DNA of 64,000 bases from Mactromeris polynyma (taxonomy: Eukaryota; Mollusca; Bivalvia; Venerida; Mactridae): assembly GCA_032209605.1 (NCBI GenBank), contig JASFXZ010000005.1, positions 26,214,905-26,278,904 of the forward strand. The letters run 5' to 3'. The position numbers and the translations under genes were made by a program. How positions within the stretch are numbered: the stretch's first letter is position 1; every line of letters starts with the position of its first letter. This document shows positions 1-12,718 of the stretch, one piece after another. The notes under the pieces were generated by a model. That model did no database searches and was not told the origin of the DNA. It saw only the letters and a list, made by a program, of their open reading frames with translations.

Positions 1-492
1 ATCTCTTCCATCTAATGATTGAATTTCTTCATAGCTGTAGATTGCGTATAATGTACTAGCTACTTTCTTTTCACCTTGCATTTATTTTATTCAAATTTAC
101 ACATTTTCAAATATAGTTGGTATATTGCCATCACCTTGGTTGCAATATTCATAAGATTATTTAGAATTGTATATTAGTGTAAATGAATGGTGATCTACAG
201 TATTAAATCTCATGTTTACTCCATTATGTCTTCTATGATTTTGTAGCTTCATGAGAAAAAATACATTTGTGTGATATCATTTATGTTGTAATCATAATTT
301 ATGTTGTTATCTTTTATGTTGTTATCTTTTATGTTGTTATCATTATTTATGTTGTTATCTTTTATGTTGTTATCATTATTTATGTTGTTATCATTATTTA
401 TGTAGGTATCATTATTTATGTTGTTATCTTTTATGTTGTTATCTTTTATGTTGTTATCATTTATGTTGTTATCATTTGTGTTATATTTTCAG
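1..492. other. Intron of DPY19L3-type gene
   Basis: No exon is recognised in the first 275 bases. The stretch is AT-rich intron followed by the minisatellite at 276-480 and the acceptor TTTTCAG ending at 492. Confidence 0.7.
276..480 (+). repeat. Minisatellite, 15/18-bp units (ATGTTGTTATC...)
   Basis: About a dozen copies of ATGTTGTTATC followed by 4 to 7 T/A bases. The units are mostly 15 or 18 bp long. The array lies in the intron of the DPY19L3 gene and stops about 12 bases before the splice acceptor at 492, so it forms the upstream part of the acceptor region. Because the units are multiples of three, a reading frame stays open through the array into the exon. That frame (MLLSF repeats) is not credible protein. 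Confidence 0.9.
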
Positions 493-3400
493 GGTTTATA
501 TTTCTCATATTACAAGACAATGATAGAATCAAAGACATTCTTTGAGGGTCTCAACCAAGTTATGAACGATAATATCACTGAATATCCTCTCACTATCAAC
601 ACTTTGAAAAGATTTAATTTATATCCAGAGGTAAGTATGTGACAAACTTTAAATATACCTGAACATTTACTGTTTTCCTCTCTATATAAGGATTTTGTAT
701 TTTTAAAATACTCCAGTTTTTACCATGAGTTAAATCTAAGCCATTTTACATATGATTTATTGCAATAAATGGACCACCACGGAATGGTTCAAAAAAGAAA
801 AAAAGTCTTTAGATCAGTTGTAGATTCAAACTTTCGAGACATTCTATGTTTTCATGTATATAAATCTTTGCTGTATATTGAGGGTGTGATGCAAACCATC
901 GTAACTGCTTATTTACCGTACCTGAGTTACATTAGGTTTGTATAAAACCCTTGATATGTGGTGTAATAAAAGTCTAAGACTGCGTATTTATATATTTAAA
1001 GGTCGTCTTAGCAATTGGGTTTCGGGCGTATGAGGGTATAAATGTAGCTATGAAGAGACCCACCAAATTATGCTGGACAGTAAATAGAGGGGAAGGTTTG
1101 AGTCCAGTACAGAGTTGTGAAGGTATGTACATGTTTAGTTCCTGGTTCCCGGTCTTGTACAAAGGTATGTAGTTTGTGGTAAACAGTTGTGTACAAAATT
1201 ATGCCTGGTACCAGAGTAAGTTTGGCATTTATATTTCAATTCCTACATTTCATGATAATTGAATGGCTTCAATTATTTTCACATTTAAACATTTACTGTG
1301 AACTTGCATTGGAAACTGTTTTTGCCCATATGTTGGTTGAACAAATCTCCAGCTGTCTGCTGTTCTTGACCTTTGATATTATGTGACTGATCTACAGTTC
1401 TACTTCTTGCTTGTTAGTAAAACCTTTATAAAGTTTCACAATTAAGTGAAGTGGAATTTTTATTGCTTATGATATACATGTAATTTGATCCACATTGATG
1501 GTCCTAGTACATCTAGAATTTTCTGTAATTAGATTTAATGAATGATACTCTCTTCTCATGATTGTATATGCTTTCCTCTATTTGTATTAAGAAGTGCTAT
1601 TGTCTAAGATATGTATGTAATAGACACAGTAATAGTTTGGCTTCAAAAAATGTCTGCTTGCAACTGTAACATATGTTTCATGCAGACACACATCATACTG
1701 TCTGATATGAAGTCAAGGATCTATATGTTGCTCATCAGTGCAAAATGGTCTTAAGTTGATAACTTTTAAGTTCATGTGTCTGGTGTACACAAATACTTGA
1801 TCTAATATTTGACACAAAATCTACATGAACCCAGGTAGGAGCTTTCATTAACATTAAGCTATCCTAACTCCTCTTATGACTACATGTATACAAAGGTTCA
1901 ACTAAGGGCTGAATCGAAAGGGTCCTTTTGCTAATTTTTGACTGACTTTTACCCTTTTATAGCCAAAATACCTATAATTTAGATAAAAATTGACCCTTCA
2001 GCCAGAATCCTATTGGTCAAAATTTGGACTTTTGGAAACTCCAGGGTCAAGTGGAACCCCTGACTACTAGGTATGCACTTTTTGAATAGCTATACAGGAA
2101 ATTTTTGGTGAATAATGAAACTTACTTCCACATTACAGGTTTAGGTGAACCTTCCTACTTCTATGTGGAACCTGTGTTTGTCCTGAATGGTTTAATGATG
2201 TCAATGTTCTTCTTGTTTGGAACATACTTAAGGTAAGATTGCATGAGTGTTGACATGTACACTTTTTAATTTGGGTCACAAAATTAACAGTTGTTATCAT
2301 TGTCAAAGACCACCCTTGAAAATAGAACACAGTAGTTAGATGTCACTCTGCCATACATATCTCCAACAAAGTTTGCATTATAGATTTAGTCATTTTCTTC
2401 TGTGTATGTTGCATCATTTTCATATTTTAATCAAACTTGTCAGTCAGTAAACTAAAATACTTAAAAGCCATTTGAAAAAAATAAAATGTAAGTTTATAGA
2501 TATAAGTGTTTTTTCTGTAAGAATGACTTTTATGTCCTTATGAACACTTCTGACAATGTTTATTATAACAGCACAGATCATAACCATTTACTCAGCAACT
2601 GGCTCTCAATACTTCATCTCAAACCTCAAATGCACTCACAAAATTGCAAAGAAAATTAATTAAGAAACGTACTAGGCAGTCACTATTGTAATATGTTTAG
2701 CACACTCAATATACACACACATACTCGGAACAGTATAGGTAAATTTCCAGTTATGAGTGCTGACCAGTGTTTTTAACCAGGTTTTCGAAAAAAAATGGTG
2801 TGTGTCGTTTGGCGGGCGGGCGGGCGTCAAACTGGGGGTTTCCAGCGAATAACTTGAGTTCCCTTGATCATATTGTAACCAAACTTGGTGTATAGTAAGA
2901 GCATATATATATCTAAGTGTGAGTGTGTGTATGCATGTATCACCTATGGCACCTTTGCAGCATTGATGATCATCATGTATTCATTATACAAATTGAGCCT
3001 TGGTTACAAATAACTACGTACTAAAACCTGGTTTGTGGGCATTGCCCATTTCTTGTTAATTTTGGGTTTTGTGCTAATATTGTTGGCAGTGATGTGGTTT
3101 TGGTTTTGGCATTAATATTGATTAATGAAGTAGCACCAGCAAATAAATACTCAGTTCCTATGTAAAGATGTACAGCAAAATATTACTAGTTTTTTGCTCT
3201 TGTAAATATTGGGTATGGAATAATCTGTCGTTCTGTGTGATGGTGATACATTATATCGAGAGTTTGGTGCTGCGCTGGTGTAACTTATTTATAACAAAGA
3301 AGCAGGTATGATAGTCTTGCACCAAACCCTCGGTATTATGCTGGTCTGTTGTTTGTTTACAGTGGGAGTGTGTTTGGAGGAATACTAACGGTGGCTTCGT

Positions 3401-6400
3401 TTTTCTATAATCATGGAGAGGTATGAAGATTTTGTTGCAATAATATGGATTGCTGGGCAATGGTTGTTTTGTCTCACAAATTTAACACCATTTTATTTAG
3501 GGTTAAGCAATAGTTTTATAGCATTTGTTAACTACCATTTTAATTAACTGTAGTCCATGATCATTTTAATTAACTGTAGTCCAATGATATTGGATTTGAG
3601 TATTTGAAACTTAAGATAAGAAGAGTTTACTATTCCCTGGAAATGACGTTTTAAGTATTTACAAGTCATCAGGTTGATATAATGCAAATGATTGTCGTGC
3701 AAACTACTTCTGCTCTTTGAATGGATTCCAATGATACTTCATATACATTATAAGGATATATGTGTCTAACTTTATATCACAGTCAGTACAAGCTTTGCAG
3801 AGTGAAGAGGGATTGTTTCCTTCATTGATGGCTCTAGTTCATTTAGTGTGTAATGATGTCATTTTAAAACTGTTGGTTTACTGTTAGAATTATAATAGTC
3901 AAAATGCAAACCCATTATTTTAGGAGAAAATACAACATTGCATCCAATTATTATAAACTTAGGTTTATCCTTCATAAATGAACTTAACTTACACTTGCAA
4001 AATAGTATGAGTAACGAAAGTATGAAAGATAGATATCTTTTCCCTATTTAAATCTACAAATAATGCTGACAGTTGATAAATTAATGTGTTGTTTATATTT
4101 CAGTGTACCCGTGTACAGTGGACACCACCGCTGAGAGAAAGTTTTGCATATCCATTCCTTGTTGCTCAAATGTTTCTTGTTACTCTACTTTTGAAGTGAG
4201 TTTTGAGGATTTGTTCATTTTTGAAAATTAGTTTAGTTGCTGGATAAGGTGATACAGGGTAACAGATACACTGATGATTGACTTTAAAATAGGGCACATA
4301 GCACCACTTTAAGACAGTTGCTTACCTTTTGCCAAAACAAGAAGCAAAGATGGACATATCTAAATATCTGAATAAAAGAACTTAGAAAAATATCAAGTCA
4401 ATATTAGCTGTACATTCAATCAAGTCAGTATTAGTTGAAGATTCAATCAATTCAGTCAAGTCAATATTAGCTGTAGATTCAATCAAGACAATATTAGCTG
4501 TAGATTCAATCAAGTCAGTCAAGTCAATATTAGCTGTAGATTCAGTCAAGTCAATATTAGCTGTAGATTCAATCAAGACAATATTAGCTGTAGATTCAAT
4601 CAAGTCAGTCAAGTCAATATTAGCTGTAGATTCAATCAAGACAATTTTAGCTGTAGATTCAATCAAGTCAATATTAGCTGTAGATTCAGTCAAGTCAATA
4701 TTAGCTGTAGATTCAATCAAGACAATATTAGCTGTAGATTCAATCAAGTCAGTCAAGTCAATATTAGCTGTAGATTCAATCAAGACAAGTTTAGCTGTAG
4801 ATTCAATCAAGACAATATTAGCTGTAGATTCAATCAAGACAATATTAGCTGTAGATTCAATTAAGTCAATATTAGCTGTAGATTCAATCAAGACAATTTT
4901 TGCTGTAGATTCAATCAAGACAATTTTAGCTGTAGATTCAATCAAGACAATATTAGCTGTAGATTCAATTAAGTCAATATTAGCTGTAGATTCAATCAAG
5001 ACAATTTTAGCTGTAGATTCAATCAAGACAATTTTAGCTGTAGATTCAATCAAGACAATTTTAGCTGTAGATTCAATCAAGTCAATATTAGCTGTAGATT
5101 CAATCAAGACAATTTTAGCTGTAGATTCAATCAAGACAATATTAGCTGTAGATTCAATTAAGTCAATATTAGCTGTAGATTCGATCAAGTCAATATTAGC
5201 TGTAGATTCAATCAAGTCAATATTAGCTGTAGAGTCAGCATTATTTTAAGCTGGCTCCCCCAGCATTCTATTGTTGCAAATAGAGACAGTGATTGATGGG
5301 TAGACATATGTCATGGTCAAATTATTTGCTAGTATAGTATAATTTAATGCATAAATGAAGCCATGTTTAAATAGATGTTGGCTATTTCTTGAAGGCTCTT
5401 TGTGTTAAATCACTTTGGTTTTTGAAACAGTTGACAAAGTTTTCTTGGTCTAGCTCAAGAAATAATACTTAAATATATTTACCATTTCAGAGCTTCTGCG
5501 CCTTCATACAAATACAGTGTTTTCATTGCCATAGCAACTATTCTATTTATGCTTCCATGGCAGGTAAGTTTGAAAGCACTTCTTGTATGTTTTATTGTGA
5601 TTTGAGAGTTTAAAAATTAGTTGAGCAGTTCCTAAAAATTGTAATTTTCAATTATCAGTGTAACCATATCTTGTACATGTATATAGATTTAAGATCATGT
5701 TAGCTATGTTCTAGTTTAATGGCTGTTTTATAAAGTACTGTTAATGTATGAAGAGATTTGGGCAAAAACTTCTGCTTCTCAGCTTTGTTAAGACAGAGTT
5801 ACTATAGTTTGCACCAGACTGATGACTTTCCTTAAATCACTTGAGAAAGTAGTACATGTATCTCTATTTCAACAGTAAGATATAAATGTACTATTTCATA
5901 TATATTTGTGTTTGTTTTTCCAGTTTGCTCAGTTTGCCTTGCTGACTGAATTGATTGCAGTTTTTGCCACATATGTTCTTGGGTATATTGGTTCACGAAA
6001 AATGAAAATATTCCTGTTAGGACTTGGGGTAAGAAAATGCTTTCAGTGCGATGTTTTATTCATAACTGCATCTATGCAAATAAGCCAAGCCAACTTCTGT
6101 ATGATAAATTTCAAATATATCTGGAACTTCATTATGGAATAATTATGTTGAATTTATTATGAACTATCTGTTGTAGAAGACATTGGCTGAAACTGGCATC
6201 CTGTTGTAAAAATTCAGTCAGACTTTGTTATTCGAATTCTTCGAGTCCGAATTTTATTTAGAATAATACAGGATTTCAAATAACCCATTATAATTTGATG
6301 TCCCTAAGAACGTACATCGTGACCTTACATTTATTTGAAATGATACCAAGAATTCGGATAGACGGCTGTCAAATAAACGTGGTCAGACTGTAATGAAATG

Positions 6401-9400
6401 ACTTTTCTGACCTCTTATAATATTGGATAAATTTAATCAATGTATAGATTGAAAGACTCCTTTGAGTAGTATTTTTGACTCTTTTTTTTTGAACTCATTT
6501 CCCACTTTTACCACATGAACTGCATGGGTGTTGTCTCTTCTAAATATACAGCTAAAATGAAGATTATTGATTTGATAGATTGGCATGAATGTTATCATAA
6601 TTCTTAATAACTAAATTCACCTATGGTAAAGATATAAAACACTGACTCCATTAAACATTATAATGACTGTTTTATCTTTTAATTGGTGTGTGTTTATTTG
6701 TAGGGAGGTTTTGCTGTCAGCTATGTTTTGTTGTTTGGCAATGAGATGTTACTCACATCATTCTTCTGTTCTGGTTTAATTACAGTCACTGTAAGTACAT
6801 CATATTATACTCTGACATCTCTGCCAATCATTTTCAGTTATACACTGTGAAGTGATTGTATAAACTGAAAATACAAGTTTGTGTTCAGCTAGTGCAGCTC
6901 TCTCTCTCGAGAGAACTTGGCCAAGGTTATAAGACTGAGTTTGAAGACTTGTCTTAGAATGTTACCTTGCCATTTGTCAATTTAAAAACTAGGGCACTCG
7001 GAAGCAACCAATCAGAGGATTGATATATGAGACTGGACTACTCAGATTTATAACAGAAACGTAAGACCCAATACTACTACTCTGGACATAGGAAATTTTG
7101 TTCTTTATTACAAAATTATTGCAGATAATATATCAAAAGTTAATTGTCTTTCACTAACAATTCATGTAGTGTGAAGTTATCATTTAGGAGATTAACAAGA
7201 AACATTGTGTGCTTGATGTCAACCATTAAAAGTATTGATGAAACATTTGATGTTTTCAGGGTATTGTATTGATGGAACCAGCATTGGAAACACTCAGGAT
7301 CAGGCCTGTAATTTGGGTGTGTATCTTTAAATAAAGAACCTAAACATAAAATATGACTTCTATTATTAAGTATTGCACTTTGTGCTCTCTTATGAAGGCA
7401 TACTATAGTACTTGCAAATGTCTAGAAGGCATATATAGTCTAGGTCAAAGACAAAGGATGCTATAGTTTTATTTTGGTCATATTTGATTCATATTAGAAC
7501 ACTTCTTATTTACAAATGTTTGTATTTTTTAATTATTTATATACTACTTATGTTCTTGTGAATTAATGTCTGTCATTATATAATATGTAACTGATAATTA
7601 ATATTTGTTATTATTAGTATATTTTGCTTATTTCCTGAAATTTTATTTACAGTTTATCCAAGGGATCTTATTAGGGGCTGGAACAGTAGGGATAAAGTTT
7701 TTCGTGTCAAGGGTGTTTGGTATTGCTGATGATGTAAGTACATACCTATACATGTTTGAGTTTCTCATATAACATTCAGGCCAAAACTTTTGTTGCAGAT
7801 TTTCCCGTTTATCGAATGAGGAGATGATTGGTAAAGTACATGATGCAAGCAGCAATATTTGCAGCAATGGTTTGCTACCTTATACTTATTCATTGAGAAG
7901 GATGGAACAAAGCATACTTACTTACTTAATCCTCTTCGTGCTTTGATGCACATAAGGCCAACACTAGCTCTCTCCATAACACTCTGTTTTGTGCTTTCTT
8001 CGCATGTCAAACTTAACAAAGCATGTTAAACCATAATGGGTGATTCAAATCATGTTAGTTAAAAACAGATTTTTTTTTAGAAAAAAAACAGTATTCAAGG
8101 CTGCTTTTTGTTTGACCAAAGAATATTTTACTGTAATTAGTGTGACTAATGTTTGTGTTGTACTTTCAGGCTCATATTGGAGATATCTTGAGAAGTAAAT
8201 TTTCCAACTTCAATAATTTCCACACACTGTTATATACTTGTGCTGCGGAATTTGATTTCATGGAGGCAGAGGTGCGAGAAGTTTGATTTTCTCATTCAGT
8301 GATATTTAAATTCAAATCTTACGTTTATGTTTACATTAACCTTCAATATGTCATTGTTTAATATAAGTAATATTGCATAAGGTTAATATACATTATGTCC
8401 TTGTATATCTTCCATTTTTTCCTTCAGTCTGAGCTGGAGGGTGAATGTTGATAGTTTACTTCCTGAAAATTAAAATCTTTGTCTCTGGCATTGAGCTTTT
8501 GACATCCAATCATTATTTAAGAACATAAAACATGATGAGGTGGCATAAAACACCTGAAATAAGTAGGAAGGATAACTGAGCAAATCAGTTTAATATGGCA
8601 TAAAGTGATAAAAACCTTTAGTTGGTCATCATTAATGATTATGACAATGTTTTATCTTGTTTTTAGTCTTTAACGTTTTGGTTATGCTTCAAATGATTGT
8701 TCAGTTATTTAAAGCTTTTAATTTCATGTCTTGAATGATGTCTTCATATTTCTCTGAAGGAGTTCAAGATCTGTTTACATTGCTTATTGAAGGAAAGGAT
8801 TTCAAACCGTTCCTTTTGGAATATGTGAAGATGTTTCCACTATGTACATTTGTAAATGTTTAACTTGTCTATTTCAGACTCCTGTTAGAATTTTAAAGAC
8901 TCTGTTGCTTCCATCCGTTTTGTTAGTCATAGTCACTGTAACATATTTTGTAAGTATATTAGGTTTAAATTTACTTGAGAATAGTTCAATGAGTGAAAGC
9001 ACAAACCAGTCTGTCTGTATGTAAATAAAGATACAGATAGACTAATTTGCTTTAACCTCTTGTGTTGTAAACAAATTATTAGAAGGTCAGCCAATGACAA
9101 CTTGTTTTGAAAAATATTGACCAATAGACATAGAGTACACAATAACAATATTAATAACTTATTTTGAATGCAGATGAGTTTGCTTAATTCGTCTACTGGC
9201 ATTATTATTAGCATGTTTGGAAATGGCAAGGCTCCGAGACATTGAAGTATGTCCGAGGTCTGCAATAATAAAACAGTCTCTAAATCTCATTGTCATCATC
9301 ACCTTGGTTTGGTAGAATATGTACTAAGTAAATAATCGGATTCATCATATACATACTATGATTACCTGTGATTTATTTCATTATCTTATTATGATTGATT

Positions 9401-12400
9401 ATAATTAACTATTGAGCATAAAATGAAGTTTTATTATGTCAGACTAAGATATTCACACTTATAAAAATCAGCATTCATTAATGGTACATGTATATGTTTG
9501 TTTCAGTTGTTGAGAGCTGAGTATTTAGCCTGGAAATCAAAATCTGGGGAACCGGAAGAAATTCTTAACATTGACATTCCAAACAGAAGTAAACCTAACG
9601 CTGAGGTAATGTGATATTTTATATATAACACTTATTATGTTTATCAACCACTAGATAATAAAAGCAAAACGTAGCTATGTTTGCATAATTTTTCTGCAGT
9701 TTTCTGTTACTGATATTGGAGGACAGACTGGTGTAGAGATGAGGGGATACATGTATTTGAACATATGTATGTACACCAATGTGTATAAACTGAAAAATGG
9801 GATGAGAACACATCATTTGCCTCTTAATTCTCAATATTTTCTTCTTGCTCAAAACTCCACCCACTGGCTACCTATCCCTCACTTGCTGTATTGTTGCTAA
9901 CTTTAAATTTCTCATCATGGAACATACAGATCAGAATCATTGAGGTTCACCCTTGATAGATGTTTAATATCAGAAAAACACATATATAGACTTGTATATT
10001 CTCTGCTTGAGAGTGATTAACACAAATTTCTTATGGATTGATGCAGAACTCTAGATTCCTCAATGTTTATAAATTTGTTGTGTAATCAACTATTGTTGCT
10101 CTGACACAGTACATCACAGTAAATCACACCATGGCAAATATTAATTTTTTTAGAAATAACTCCAAATAAAATTGCATCTTGCCGTCAACAATTTTGCATT
10201 TATTGGTTTGTGAAAATATATCGTTTACAAATTCATTTATTATCGATTTTAGCTTGATTGTGGTATTTTACATTACTAGTTTATATGTTATATTTCAGAT
10301 TGTGTATCATTGTTTCCAACTGGCAGCTTTTACTCTAATGGCTATCATTATAATGAGATTAAAATTATTCTGGACTCCTCACATGTGTCTTATGTCAAGT
10401 TTACTGGCATCTAGACAAGTAAGTACTGTAGACCACTTAGGAGTACATTCACTAGGGATGGGATTCATAACATTGGAATGTAATTTATTAATTAATTACA
10501 ATTACATTTACCGGTACTTAAATTTCACAATGACAGTTATATCCGTGATTACAATAATTGGCAATATTAGAATTACTTGTTGGTCAGTTGGATTTCAACT
10601 ACCTACTGCTGATGCTCAATAATGTACCCTCATTTCAAAATCCTGTCTACAGGCCTGAAAGTGGATTACAATGTTTGCTTATTTCTGAGTATTTATGATC
10701 ATTTTTCTTTGAGATTTTTGTGTGAATCTGAGGTTTGAGAGTAGGTTTTGAATTGAAACATCACCCACGACATTCAGCAACAAATACGACATCAATGTCA
10801 TTGTAGAAATTATCTTTATCTAAAACTTAAGAATTGAAGTATTTGGTGTTTGCTCTTACAGTTTTTTGGTTGGTTTGGTCATAAAGAGAGACATTACACT
10901 GTACTTACTGTGATACTTGCTGGAATGACAATTCAAGGAATATCCAACTTACAACATCAGTGGAGTATCATCGGTGAATTCAGTAACTGGCCACAAGAAG
11001 AGTTGGTGGAATGGATCAAGGCTAACACTCCTCAAAGTACTTCAAGTTTCTTGTTCTATTTTCAAAGCATTTGTTTCTCTTTCTCCAGTTAATACTCAGC
11101 AGTAGTCTGTTTGTTGTGTGTATTTCACTTGTAATGCCAACCAAGGAATGCTTACAGTAATCTTGCTGTCTTGTATGTTAGGTAGCTTGTTTGTCATATT
11201 GTCTAAAATACTTTGTGACTCAACTAAAGCTTTTAAACCATCTAACGAAACATCACACAGATCTTAAGAACGATAACACTAAAGTCTGACTGTCAAGGTC
11301 ACTGGCAGTCCTCTCAGTAGCATTTATCACATGATTTCTCTTGTTGTTAAGCTGTTTTATTATGCATCACAACTATGTATATCACTGTTTGCCTCGTTAT
11401 ATGAATATTTGTTCATTCATTTTGTTATCTGCTTCCTTCAGATGCTGTATTTGCTGGTCCAATGCCGACCATGGCAACAGTCAAACTGTGTACAAATAGA
11501 CCTATAGTCAATCATCCTCATTATGAAGACGCTGGACTCAGGTTGACTTTTAAATTATTTATTGTACAATTATTGTGAAACACGTTATTACAACTTAAAT
11601 AAATCACTATCAATGACTGTTCCCTAGGTTACGAACCAGTATTTGTGCCTTATTAAGGAAGTTACATCAGTTAGTAGCAAACCCTCAATATGGTCTTTGT
11701 TGTCAGATGATGTCTGTAAATAGATTCATTCAATAAAAAGTGATACTATAGTGTATTGATTCCAATTTTATGGATGTTACAAATTCTCTCAGTATTTATC
11801 TTAAAACTTTGAAATCTGATAGGAAAGAAAGTACTCAATTTTGGATAGCTTGTTGAGTTTTTGTTTCTAAGGACTTCTACTTGAGGCATAGATAGAGGCT
11901 TGAAATGCATGTCTGAATATAGGGATGAATTAAAACGGATTGTGCTGACGTCTATCAGCTATGCTTTAAATGAAAATGTATATTATAACTTTCCCATTGT
12001 TGTAAGAAGTTGCTGCTATTATAATTTATATTGTTATGTTTTATTATAGGGAAAGAACGAAAAAAGTTTATACCATGTACAGTCGCAAACCATTGAAAGA
12101 AGTGAAGAAAAACCTAGAAGATTTGGGAGTAGATTATGCAATTCTAGAGGATTCTTGGTGTGTCAGAAGATCTAAGTAAGAAAAAATCTGTTTCTATGGA
12201 AACGTCTGAAATTTTCAATTGAAATTACATGATAGATATTTAGATATGTTTGAAATTTACATGCCTAGTGTAGAAATCACTGAACACAGGTGGTGTAGTG
12301 GTTAAAGAGTTGGCTGCTAAATATATTTAGTATGATATACAGTAAACCTCAATATTGTGATCACCCTTAGGACCCTTGACCCTTGAGGTGGTCTTAATCT

Positions 12401-12718
12401 GGAAGTTATATAAAGAGCGAAATCGTGAAAAGGGACTTGAAATTTGTGTTAATAATTCTGAGGTGGTCTTGATATTGAGGGGTCTTTAAGTGAGGTTTTA
12501 CTGTATTTTTTTTAGGGGCACAATATTTCATATGTACAATATTTTCTATTTATTTTAGACAAGGTTGTAGTATGGCTGAGGTATGGGACGTCGAAGATGA
12601 AGCAAACAAAGATGTGCCCGTACCATCATGTACAAAATTGAAAGAAAATCCAGCTCCATACTTCAAAAAAGTGTTCCAAAATAACGTTTATCAAGTTCTA
12701 AAATTAACGAAGCAATAA
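493..12718 (+). CDS. DPY19L3: Dpy-19-like C-mannosyltransferase, DPY19L3 type (5' partial, 18 exons)
   Basis: Coding exons: 493-630, 1002-1122, 2139-2232, 3363-3420, 4104-4195, 5491-5563, 5924-6028, 6704-6790, 7260-7316, 7653-7733, 8170-8271, 8878-8949, 9507-9605, 10299-10418, 10862-11036, 11442-11541, 12050-12175, 12559-12718. All junctions are GT-AG and keep phase, giving 619 residues and a TAA stop. The family members are multipass ER proteins that attach mannose from dolichol-phosphate-mannose to tryptophan in WxxW/thrombospondin repeats. Recognisable stretches are [90 protein letters not shown] and [15 protein letters not shown]; several hydrophobic helices lie between. The match to DPY19L3 is closer than to L1, L2 or L4 by remembered sequence. 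Roughly the first 90-100 residues (vertebrate length about 716) must lie upstream of the window. The paralogue call is less certain than the family call. Confidence 0.93.
2776..3040. mobile_element. Possible fold-back repeat in DPY19L3 intron
   Basis: The motif AACCAGGTTTT at the left and its inverse AAAACCTGGTT at the right bound about 260 bases. Inside is a GGCGGGCGGGCGGGCG run and wording (AACTTGAGTTCCC, AACTTGGTGTATAG) typical of the dispersed repeats common in bivalve genomes. Similar wording recurs near 24040-24220. Class not determined. Confidence 0.45.
4383..5235 (+). repeat. 27-bp minisatellite in DPY19L3 intron 5, about 30 copies
   Basis: The unit is AATATTAGCTGTAGATTCAA plus TCAAGTC or TCAAGAC, mostly 27 bp with occasional 9-bp extensions (TCAAGTCAG). 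Variant units (AATATT or AATTTT; GTC or GAC) are interleaved, suggesting unequal exchange. Since 27 and 9 are multiples of three, the minus strand is open for 277 codons of a nine-residue repeat ([18 protein letters not shown]). It sits wholly between coding exons at 4195 and 5491 and is not treated as a gene. Confidence 0.95.
6215..6390. mobile_element. Short palindromic element (MITE) in DPY19L3 intron
   Basis: The left end CAGTCAGACTTTGTTATT is the degenerate inverse of the right end ATAAACGTGGTCAGACTG, and CGAATTC/GAATTCG lies further in on each side. The right flank is TA. About 176 bp, no coding capacity. It resembles pogo/Tigger-type MITEs in its CAGT ends, but the internal sequence differs from the family listed at 12340. 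Confidence 0.55.
6916..7069. mobile_element. MITE, 'GACTTGTCTYAGAA' family, copy 1
   Basis: Shares with 33892-34040 the order GGTTATAAGACTGAGTTTG, GACTTGTCTTAGAA, CCATTTGTCAAT, CAACCAATCAGA and a right end with ATTTATAACAGA. The ends are degenerate inverted repeats (AGGTTATAA...TTATAAC). Lies in a DPY19L3 intron and has no coding capacity. Confidence 0.65.
12340..12503. mobile_element. Pogo/Tigger-like MITE, copy A
   Basis: Left end CAGTAAACCTCAATATTGTG and right end GAGGTTTTACTG are inverted repeats flanked by TA on both sides. The interior carries GAGGTGGTCTTAAT twice. The CAGT-type TIR and TA target duplication are those of pogo/Tigger elements. Lies in the last intron of the DPY19L3 gene. 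A tRNA-like A-box stretch (GGTGTAGTGGTTAAAGAG, about 12290) lies just upstream. Confidence 0.75.

Noticed and set aside
4382..5215. 277-codon minus-strand ORF of a nine-residue repeat
   Set aside because: It is entirely a 27-bp minisatellite inside a DPY19L3 intron; the unit has no stop on that strand, so the long frame is expected by construction.
4383..5235. CRISPR-like array
   Set aside because: Repeats are directly adjacent without unique spacers, and the genome is eukaryotic. The same applies to the arrays at 46297, 62127 and 63290.
10179..10622. 147-codon ORF as an independent membrane protein
   Set aside because: It is DPY19L3 exon 14 (10299-10418) read through into both flanking introns.
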